64,000 bases of DNA from Butyrivibrio fibrisolvens (lineage in GTDB: Bacteria; Bacillota; Clostridia; Lachnospirales; Lachnospiraceae), in NCBI RefSeq assembly GCF_037113525.1, contig NZ_CP146963.1:3348001-3412000 (forward strand), read 5' to 3'. How positions within the stretch are numbered: position 1 is the stretch's first letter; each line of letters starts with the position of its first letter. Shown here in pieces: positions 52,248 to 59,139 of this stretch. The position numbers and the translations under genes are program-made. The notes beneath the pieces were generated by a model that saw nothing but the letters and a program-made list of their open reading frames with translations, was not told the origin of the DNA and ran no database searches.

Positions 52248-53261
52248 TCAGTTCAAAGCCTGAGTCAAAACCTCAAGATTTTTTTCCATAATAGAAAGGT
52301 ATGAAGCGCCGGCCGTGACGTCCTTTGAAGTTGTTGACTGCATTGAGTCCATTGTAAGGATCTGCTTGTTGCCATCCTTGGTGTTTGAAACGATTGTTTC
52401 TGCGATCTTGTGCTCGGCACCTTCGATTGTCATAACAGCAGGAAGTGAAAGCTCATCTACTTTCTCAGAAAGGAATTTGATGGTCTCAAAGCTTGCTTCA
52501 GTCTCAGCTGAGCATCCAACGAAAGCGGCATAATAGTCAAGGTTGTAATCGTCAACAAGATATCTGAACGGGAAGCGGTCACCAAATAAAAGAGTATTAT
52601 ATGTAGCGCTCTCTACTGCTGACTGATACTTCTCGTCGAGAGTTTTGAGCTCTTCAATATATGCTGCAGTGTTGTCTGCGTAAGAGCTGGCATTATCAGG
52701 ATCTATCTTCTGAAGAGAATCTGAGATGTTCTGAACGAGGACCTGCGCATTTTTAAGAGAGAGCCATACATGCTCATCGTACTCGACTTCCTCTTCTTCA
52801 CCTTCTTCGGCCTCTTCCTCTTCTTCCTCTTCAGCTTCCATACCTTCGACTACTTCTTCCTCTTTGACAGAATCTCCAAGAACGTCGAGAAGATCGATAA
52901 CTACCATATCCTTGTTTGTAGCTTCCTTGAGAGCATCCTCAACCCATTCATCAGACTCGCCGCCTACATATATGAACAGATCGCAGGTTGCGACTTTAAG
53001 AATGTCATCTGCTGTAGGCTGGTAGCTGTGAAGATCTACGCCATTATCAAGAAGCATTGTTACTTCCGCATCGGAAGCCTTGTCACCAAGTACGTTCATA
53101 ACCCAGTCATATTCAGGGAAAATAGTTGTTACGATCTGGAGCTTGTCTGTGCCAGCTGCAGATACTGTGTTTTCAGAAGGTGCTGTGCTCTTATTGCCAC
53201 ATGCACAAAGAAGGACCGCTGTCATAACAGCGACCATAATGATAGATATGTATTTTTTCAT
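52248..53261 (-). CDS. znuA: Zinc-binding lipoprotein of the ABC transporter
   Basis: About 337 residues. Signal peptide with lipobox LLCACG near residue 21. ZnuA-type fold with the metal ligands expected in DLHSYQPTADD, YDEHVWLSL and EGAEHKIAET, plus a late Asp. The flexible loop before the second His, His-rich in typical ZnuA, is instead strongly Glu-rich (residues 133-157, VVEGMEAEEEEEEEAEEGEE). The ATG at 53261 is used because GGAGG lies seven bases upstream; a start ten codons earlier is not. First gene of the znuA-znuC-znuB-lipoprotein operon. Confidence 0.92.
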   Translation of the reverse strand: MKKYISIIMVAVMTAVLLCACGNKSTAPSENTVSAAGTDKLQIVTTIFPEYDWVMNVLGDKASDAEVTMLLDNGVDLHSYQPTADDILKVATCDLFIYVGGESDEWVEDALKEATNKDMVVIDLLDVLGDSVKEEEVVEGMEAEEEEEEEAEEGEEEEVEYDEHVWLSLKNAQVLVQNISDSLQKIDPDNASSYADNTAAYIEELKTLDEKYQSAVESATYNTLLFGDRFPFRYLVDDYNLDYYAAFVGCSAETEASFETIKFLSEKVDELSLPAVMTIEGAEHKIAETIVSNTKDGNKQILTMDSMQSTTSKDVTAGASYLSIMEKNLEVLTQALN

Positions 53262-53411
53262 ATAAAACCTCCAAGAATAATAAGCTTTCAAGTCAATAAT
53301 TATTTAATGTTCCTGTCGTGAATTAAAAGGCTATACCAAAACACACGCCTAAGTTATATATCAAAAAGCGTGTACAACAATAAAAGGTATAGTTATCCCT
53401 TGGAGGTCTTT

Positions 53412-53723
53412 TTAATTATTCATACGGATTTTTCTAGAAATAAGAGTCTGTTTCTGAATATCAGAGACGAAAAGAATCGCGCAGATTATAGCGCAAATAA
53501 CAGGAGCGATGACAGAAATAATAAATGCAAGGCCACCGCCTATTTTATGAAGCACATTCTCACACTGCTGAACGCAGGCACAGATTGGACAGTCTTCTCC
53601 TATACAATCATGGCCTGTTTCAGTAGAAATATAAAAGGCAGAAAACAGCATAACAATGATCATTAACATACCAATGATACCTGCCGCAATTCTTTTCTGC
53701 TTAGATACATCTGAATTTGGCAT
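53412..53723 (-). CDS. Small Cys-rich membrane protein
   Basis: About 103 residues with two membrane helices (residues 12-32 and 65-88). Between them on the external side is HDCIGEDCPICACVQQCENVL, holding five cysteines that could bind a metal or form disulfides. It lies just upstream of znuA on the same strand, which suggests a link to zinc uptake, although a weak hairpin separates them. The ATG at 53723 has GGGAGG eight bases upstream. Similar short proteins occur beside zinc transporters in clostridia as I recall. Not a recognised family. Confidence 0.7.
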   Translation of the reverse strand: MPNSDVSKQKRIAAGIIGMLMIIVMLFSAFYISTETGHDCIGEDCPICACVQQCENVLHKIGGGLAFIISVIAPVICAIICAILFVSDIQKQTLISRKIRMNN

Positions 53724-53802
53724 TGCTGTTTCCTCCCTTCTTGAATTTATTTTGAGAACCGTTCCCAACTACTATACAACCAACGTTTTGATTTAGCAAC
53801 CA

Positions 53803-53831
53803 TAAAAATATCCCCTCATATTGAGGGGATA
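53803..53831 (-). terminator. Intrinsic terminator of the esterase gene
   Basis: TATCCCCTCA pairs with TGAGGGGATA, loop AT, followed on the minus strand by TTTTTA. Confidence 0.92.
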
Positions 53832-53848
53832 AATATTGATCGACTTTT

Positions 53849-54931
53849 TTAGCTATTAGCCTTATCAAATGCGATCTGCTTAAACAGGTTGAACAGTCCG
53901 CTCTTGATAGCTGTATTATCATGATCTGCGCCAGTGATCTCGTACCAGATATGATCAGCTCCGTTAGCTTCTAAAAGCTCGTGATACTGCTTCGGATATG
54001 TTCCAACTACTGAATCCTTGCTACCGCAGCAGATTATGAATACCTCAGGCTCTACTGCGCCATCAGCAAATTTCATCTCGCTCTCTTCGATCATTCCCTC
54101 GTGAGTCATGAATTTATCTGTTGTGGGAACGATTCCCGGTGCTGCAGAGATTGCACATACATAACCAAAGAGCTCAGGTCTTTGAAGTGTGATATAAATT
54201 GTCTCTCTGCCGCCCATTGAAAAGCCTGCAAGATAAGTATTTTCTCTACCTGTAAGAACTGAATATTCGCTCTCAATGTGAGGCATCAGGTCATTAACAA
54301 GATCGTTGATGAAATTGTCGTAAGGAAGAACGCTCTCGCTATCAAAACCAGGCTGCTGGTTCGGATCAGATGTTGCGTACATGTTAGGGCACACAACGAT
54401 TGTCTCATCTATGAGCTCATCTGCCGCCATATTGCCTACGATCTCTTTAATTCTATTCTCTCCATCTGAGGAAAAAGAGTACTCATTACCAAAGATACCA
54501 TGTAAAAGGTATAAAACCGGATACTTCTTATCTTCGCTATAATCTGCCGGAAGAAGTATGCTATACCCCCTCTCCAGTCCGCAGGTTTCAGAATAATAAG
54601 TTGCATGTGTGAACTCGCCGTATTCTACATCACCGCGCTTTGACTCGATCATTAATGGACATCTTTCATCTATCTCATCATTAAGAACGAACTCTGTGTC
54701 AGCACCTTCTGAGTCATCCTCTGTCTTTATTCCTGAAGCAAAAGAGCTTAAGTCTTCACTACTGTTATCTGTAGCAGCGCTACTCTCCCCAGTGCTATTT
54801 GCTACTTCCATGCTAATCTCTTCGTTACTGTTTTCTGCTCCCATACCTTTGTCCTCCTGAGAATTTGCTCCACATGCACATAATGCGGTCATAACTGCTG
54901 CCAATAAAATCGAAATGCTTTTCTTTCTCAT
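53849..54931 (-). CDS. Secreted esterase lipoprotein (CE1/esterase D-like)
   Basis: About 360 residues. Signal peptide with lipobox ALCACG near residue 21, acidic Ser/Asn linker to about 85, then an alpha/beta hydrolase: YPVLYLLHGIFGNEYSF, nucleophile Ser in AGFSMGGRETIY near residue 220, Asp in CCGSKDSV near 300, His in ITGADHDNTA near 335. This is the feruloyl/acetyl-xylan esterase (CE1) and S-formylglutathione hydrolase fold. A secreted form in a fibre-degrading bacterium suggests removal of feruloyl or acetyl groups from hemicellulose (inference). The start at 54931 matches the signal peptide. Confidence 0.88.
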   Translation of the reverse strand: MRKKSISILLAAVMTALCACGANSQEDKGMGAENSNEEISMEVANSTGESSAATDNSSEDLSSFASGIKTEDDSEGADTEFVLNDEIDERCPLMIESKRGDVEYGEFTHATYYSETCGLERGYSILLPADYSEDKKYPVLYLLHGIFGNEYSFSSDGENRIKEIVGNMAADELIDETIVVCPNMYATSDPNQQPGFDSESVLPYDNFINDLVNDLMPHIESEYSVLTGRENTYLAGFSMGGRETIYITLQRPELFGYVCAISAAPGIVPTTDKFMTHEGMIEESEMKFADGAVEPEVFIICCGSKDSVVGTYPKQYHELLEANGADHIWYEITGADHDNTAIKSGLFNLFKQIAFDKANS

Positions 54932-55022
54932 AACCGGCCCCTTTGAACTGCATTTTTCATATTCTAATATCATCATAATCATGTAAAAAGCCGCTCACAA
55001 GCTATATATTGCTATAATCATG

Positions 55023-55577
55023 CTATTTGCATTCATTAATCTGTGTTATTGATTTCCAACTGATTTGTTCTTTCAAATATTCATCAACTTGTTTTTGGAT
55101 CTCTTCATAATCTTCACCCAAAACATGCGTAAAGGGCTGTTTTCGGTGAGCAGTAGTTTCAATACTTGATCGTAAAGACCAACTTATCAAAAACACTACC
55201 GTCATTAGTAAACTAAACCCAGCAGAAAATTTAAATTTTCTCCAGGCAATATCTGATTGTATTTCATGAACTCCTTCCGGATCATATATATAAATAAAGA
55301 TATCATCTCCAGGTTCTAGACCTTTTTCACTGGTGCATACTTCTCCTTCCAGCGTCTTGCCTTTATAATCATAGCTAACATTATATGTCTCATATATCTC
55401 ACCACGCCTACTATTTACTACAACAATCTTTGTCCCTCTACTATAAATGACCTTTCCTCTAAAATATTTGGATTTCTTATATCTTATTCCTTTAATCCAA
55501 TATATAATTGTCAAAAACCAACATATCGGTATAATACAACCAGTTGCAAAACAAACTGCTTCCACATCCACTTCCAC
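55023..55577 (-). CDS. DUF3592-like membrane protein, copy 1
   Basis: 184 residues with a membrane helix at residues 5-28, a beta-rich stretch (YKKSKYFRGKVIYSRGTKIVV, YNVSYDYKGKTLEGEV, EPGDDIFIYIYDPEGVHEIQS) resembling DUF3592, and a second helix near 118-140. It and the next protein upstream (55706) share landmarks over the whole length and are tandem duplicates. The start is GTG at 55577 with AAAGG 12 bases away, longer than usual, so the true initiation codon is uncertain (an ATT lies closer). Function unknown. Confidence 0.7.
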   Translation of the reverse strand: MEVDVEAVCFATGCIIPICWFLTIIYWIKGIRYKKSKYFRGKVIYSRGTKIVVVNSRRGEIYETYNVSYDYKGKTLEGEVCTSEKGLEPGDDIFIYIYDPEGVHEIQSDIAWRKFKFSAGFSLLMTVVFLISWSLRSSIETTAHRKQPFTHVLGEDYEEIQKQVDEYLKEQISWKSITQINECK

Positions 55578-55705
55578 TGTAATCCAAAACCTTTCTACCT
55601 AAAAAGCGATCAATCTATATGGTCTACATAGTAGCACAACTATAAATAACTTACCATCTAATGGCGCTCATTATTCACTTGCTTTAAGCTCATTCTCAGT
55701 AACTA

Positions 55706-56266
55706 TTATTCCGCTGTTTTATATTCAATACCATATTTGTCATGTAAATACTCAAGTGACTCTTCATTGTTCTCAATAAACTCTTCAGAAAGCTCATATG
55801 TATGGTTTTGATTTCCAAAAGTTACTGTATTCTTATAATTACTATCGTTATCGATATGTTCCATTCCCCATGCTATAAGCCCAAATATTAAAAACATTAT
55901 AACCATCACCGAACCAGCCATAGCATAATGTTTAAAATGTTTCCAGTCGATATCTGATTGTATTTCATGAACTCCTTCCGGATCATATACATAAACATCT
56001 ATTTTGGCTCCGGGTCTTAGCCCTGTTTCAGTCGTACGGACTTCTCCTTTTAGTATCTTACCTCTAAAAGCATAGCTGACATAATATGTCTCATATATCT
56101 CACCATCACGACCAAAGTGAACAATCTCTACTTCTTTACTATCAATAACTCTTCCTCTAAACTTTTTGGACTTCTTATATCTGATTCCAGAGACCAAATA
56201 TACAATTCCTAAAGAAATAAAAATTGGCAATAAAACTATTCCTAAATAACCTGAACTTGTTCTCAT
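55706..56266 (-). CDS. DUF3592-like membrane protein, copy 2
   Basis: About 186 residues, the paralogue of the preceding entry. It has the same helix, RYKKSKKFRGRVIDSKEVEIV, YYVSYAFRGKILKGEV, RPGAKIDVYVYDPEGVHEIQSD and a second helix near 115-135, with a different C-terminal tail (EFIENNEESLEYLHDKYG). The ATG at 56266 has AAAGG five bases upstream; an ATG 20 codons earlier has none. Tandem duplicates of this type may form part of a membrane or toxin-immunity-like set, but nothing shows that here. Confidence 0.72.
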   Translation of the reverse strand: MRTSSGYLGIVLLPIFISLGIVYLVSGIRYKKSKKFRGRVIDSKEVEIVHFGRDGEIYETYYVSYAFRGKILKGEVRTTETGLRPGAKIDVYVYDPEGVHEIQSDIDWKHFKHYAMAGSVMVIMFLIFGLIAWGMEHIDNDSNYKNTVTFGNQNHTYELSEEFIENNEESLEYLHDKYGIEYKTAE

Positions 56267-56380
56267 AAAAACCTTTCTATATTCAAAACAAAAATACAAT
56301 TGATATATGAGGCCTGCATATATCATAACGATACATAGCTTACCATATAGTATCTTTATAAATAAATAATAATCGCAGCA

Positions 56381-56425
56381 AAAAAAGACGTATAATTCCT
56401 GTACTCACAGGCTATACGTCTTTTT
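56381..56425 (-). terminator. Intrinsic terminator of the ASCH-GNAT gene
   Basis: AAAAAGACGTATA pairs with TATACGTCTTTTT around a 17-base loop, and on the minus strand T-rich sequence follows. Confidence 0.9.
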
Positions 56426-56455
56426 AATACTGCTGTTATTCTTTTACTAAATCAT

Positions 56456-57460
56456 TCAGTTCAGACGGATCCTGTATCTTTCAAGATCTACCTGATCACA
56501 TTCTAAAAATACTGTTTCGATATACTCTCCGCCATTTGCAAGAATTGTCTTTTTACTTGCTTCATTTGTAGGAATACAGCTTACACCTATTTCATCAAAT
56601 CCAAAGCTCTTAAGAAAATCCAGGGCTTTAGCAAGTATCCTCTTAGCGTAACCTTTTCTTCTTTCTGAAGGTCTTACTGAATATCCTACATGTCCGGTAT
56701 ATTTCTCCATTCTCTCAGTGAGAACGTTGTGAACCTGCATGCAGCCTACCATTTTCATATCTGATTTTCTAAAGGCCATAAGGACATTGCCCCAGGCGCC
56801 GTGCTCATCTGCTTCTCTGCTTGGATTCGCCCAGCCTATACAGTGATCGACATACTCCTTCATATCAGACATTCTTTTCATAGAAAAGCATCCATCAAAG
56901 CTTGAATCAGCATCAAGCATCTCCTGCCTGTAAGCAGCGATCTCATCAGCAAAATCCATAGACGGCTCTAAAAATAAAAGCTCATCTTCGTCTTCATCAG
57001 CCTGACCTGCCACATATTCAAGTGAGAACTTCTCACAGATAACTCTGGACTCTTCTGTAAATTCTATTCCGTATTCCTCGGCTTCCTCTTCAAAGAACTC
57101 CTTATGAACTTCTCTCCAGTATTTAAGAGAGCGGTCACCCTCTCCTTCAGAATATGCATGATATGGAGGCACTTCATTAAACTTTCTAATGTATACGTCA
57201 TAATCTCTTATAACGCACATTGCTTCATCTTTGCTGTTTAATAAAACGCTGTATTCACCAGCTTCCGGAATCTCGTCAAGCTCTCCTTCAGCTTCATATG
57301 CATCGTAGAGACTTGCTGTTCCAAACTTCTTACCTTCAAGTACAAGCTGCAGGAGCTTGTCTCCATCCTCATCTTCGCCAAATCCCCATGCTTCATAAGG
57401 GGTATTTATATCTATTCCTTTTTTAGTGCAAAATTCTTCCCATAACTGTTCTGCTGTCAT
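56456..57460 (-). CDS. ASCH-domain protein fused to GNAT acetyltransferase
   Basis: 334 residues. Residues 1-145 show the ASCH pattern (EAWGFGEDEDGDKLLQLVLEGKKFGTAS, EYSVLLNSKDEAMCVIRDY); ASCH domains are beta-barrels that may bind RNA. Residues 165-330 form a GNAT fold with the acetyl-CoA loop VGYSVRPSERRKGYAKRIL near 270 and GVSCIPTNEASKKTILANGG near 300. Two-domain ASCH-GNAT proteins occur in Firmicutes; substrate unknown. The start ATG is in AT-rich sequence with no strong ribosome binding site. Confidence 0.88.
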   Translation of the reverse strand: MTAEQLWEEFCTKKGIDINTPYEAWGFGEDEDGDKLLQLVLEGKKFGTASLYDAYEAEGELDEIPEAGEYSVLLNSKDEAMCVIRDYDVYIRKFNEVPPYHAYSEGEGDRSLKYWREVHKEFFEEEAEEYGIEFTEESRVICEKFSLEYVAGQADEDEDELLFLEPSMDFADEIAAYRQEMLDADSSFDGCFSMKRMSDMKEYVDHCIGWANPSREADEHGAWGNVLMAFRKSDMKMVGCMQVHNVLTERMEKYTGHVGYSVRPSERRKGYAKRILAKALDFLKSFGFDEIGVSCIPTNEASKKTILANGGEYIETVFLECDQVDLERYRIRLN

Positions 57461-57507
57461 ATATGTCTCATGGATTGTCCAATATATGAGAAATGCTAAT
57501 ATAATAA

Positions 57508-57582
57508 TCAGCTAAATATATAGAGGACAATCATACCTCTTTCTTGTGTAGTTTCATTAGTTTTAGTCATTGTAAATTTCAT
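57508..57582 (-). CDS. Possible 24-residue peptide
   Basis: ATG at 57582 follows AAAGGAGG with seven bases spacing, a strong signal, and the frame reads MKFTMTKTNETT and on to a stop after 24 codons. It lies about 48 bases upstream of the ASCH-GNAT gene, whose own ribosome binding site is weak. It could be a short leader peptide coupled to that gene or the remnant of a larger gene. No similarity recognised. Confidence 0.35.
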   Translation of the reverse strand: MKFTMTKTNETTQERGMIVLYIFS

Positions 57583-57689
57583 AATTATCCTCCTTTCTGC
57601 TCAACGTGAGCTTAAACCTATATTTATAGCAACAAATTCATTGTACATATATAAGAACACCTGTCAACCACTATCTCCGCACACGCAAA

Positions 57690-57942
57690 GTGGCTCAATG
57701 CCATAGCAGTCCTGAGGCTGGCAGCTGATAAATGATTTTGGGGTCTCTGAAAATTATATTAAATTCAAGAGCGTGATAGATGGAATAAGATATTCTGCTT
57801 GGGATTCACCTGTTTGAGCGAAGCGAGTTTGAATCCCAGAATATATTATTCCAGATATCATGCCTTGAATTTTATATAATTTTCACGACCCCAAAATCAT
57901 TTATCAGCTGCCAGCCTCAGGACTACTATGGCATTGAGCCAC
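57690..57942. repeat. Giant palindrome, family 1 copy 3
   Basis: About 253 bp. GTGGCTCAATGCCATAG-AGTCCTGAGG at the left pairs with the right end CCTCAGGACT-CTATGGCATTGAGCCAC with one mismatch. TGATAAATGATTTTGGGGTC pairs with its complement. The inner AATTCAAGAGCGTGATAGATGG arm pairs with CCAGATATCATGCCTTGAATT. The loop contains GAGCGAAGCGAGTT, as in copies 1 and 2. Its end is seven bases before the stop of the diguanylate cyclase gene at 57949. Confidence 0.85.
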
Positions 57943-57948
57943 GTCCCC

Positions 57949-59037
57949 TCACATTACTACAACTTTATTTTTGCCTGTATTCTTGGCTTCGTAGAGTGCT
58001 GCGTCAACGGTCCGTAGTGTATTGGTATAATCCCCTGTATAGCCTGATACGCCAACCGAAATCGTGAATGGTACAGGCGTATCTTTGGCTTTCTCAATTT
58101 CAGATCTCACCTTCTCCATACGTTTACGAGCATCATCTATACCGCAGTTTCTAAGGATTATTACGAATTCTTCGCCTCCATAACGGATTACATAATCCTC
58201 TTTTTCAGCTTCCTTGGACAGCATCTGTCCTATATAAAAAAGCGTTATATCACCAGTATAGTGACCGTTATCATCGTTGATCTTCTTGAAATCGTCTATA
58301 TCCAACATGGCTATAGATACAGTCTCATCTTCAGACACATCCTTTAAAGTGTTATCTGATACTATTTTTTCCAAAAGATGTCTGTTATAAACCTGCGTCA
58401 GAGGATCTGTTATCATTGCCTGTTCAAGCTTTTGGGAGATTCTGTAACGGTCCAGGAAAAAAGCTGTCATAATGTACTGAACAAATATAATACCCATTAT
58501 AATTGGAATCTCCAGTGAAACGATCTGTTCATAATTAATGTAGTGAATAAAAGTGTTAGTAATAACAATTTCTAATACATATATGATTCCATTGATGATC
58601 GTATCTTTGGGTGTTGATACATATCCAATAACAAGCCATAAGATATTAACTATGATTATTCCTGTAATAGAGTTGCTGTTATCTTTGAGATTATAAGCTG
58701 TCCAGCTGGCCGCTATGATCATTCCATGTCCAAGGAAGAAGTCCATGAAGATTACCACACGTGAACTACTACTTATATTCGTAACAATAAAAAAGACAGC
58801 TATAAATACAAGAATAGAAAGTCTTGGAATAAGCGTAGGAAGAACGGATCCATTGATCATGTAATCCGAATAGATAAAGAATATGGTAGTAAGGCATGCA
58901 ACAAGAAGGCCAAGCTCAACAATGCCCTGATAATACTCGCACTTAGCCCGATAAAACTCCGCATTTTCCTTAGGACCCATTGATCTAAGTTCTTTTAACA
59001 AAGCAGCTATCGTTTTAATGCCACTAATTATCCTCAT
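57949..59037 (-). CDS. Membrane-bound diguanylate cyclase (GGDEF)
   Basis: About 362 residues. Residues 30-190 carry six membrane helices. Residues 205-360 form a GGDEF domain: DPLTQVYNRHLLEK, MLDIDDFKKINDDNGHYTGD, active-site RYGGEEFVIIL, and SVGVSGY. The GG(E/D)EF motif is intact, so it should make c-di-GMP. An RxxD inhibitory site is not obvious. The ATG at 59037 has AGAGG seven bases upstream and is used in place of a TTG two codons earlier. Input signal unknown. Confidence 0.93.
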   Translation of the reverse strand: MRIISGIKTIAALLKELRSMGPKENAEFYRAKCEYYQGIVELGLLVACLTTIFFIYSDYMINGSVLPTLIPRLSILVFIAVFFIVTNISSSSRVVIFMDFFLGHGMIIAASWTAYNLKDNSNSITGIIIVNILWLVIGYVSTPKDTIINGIIYVLEIVITNTFIHYINYEQIVSLEIPIIMGIIFVQYIMTAFFLDRYRISQKLEQAMITDPLTQVYNRHLLEKIVSDNTLKDVSEDETVSIAMLDIDDFKKINDDNGHYTGDITLFYIGQMLSKEAEKEDYVIRYGGEEFVIILRNCGIDDARKRMEKVRSEIEKAKDTPVPFTISVGVSGYTGDYTNTLRTVDAALYEAKNTGKNKVVVM

Positions 59038-59139
59038 ATTCAATACCTCTAACTATAATTGTATCAAATATACGTTAATTAGTGAACATCAATTCGATAG
59101 CTGCAATTATTATATTCTTAAGTTAAATACTATAGATTT

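Noticed and set aside
52770..53321. Long plus-strand open frame opposite znuA
   Set aside because: It arises from the antisense of the Glu-rich loop (runs of CTT/CTC) and lacks any domain or start signal.
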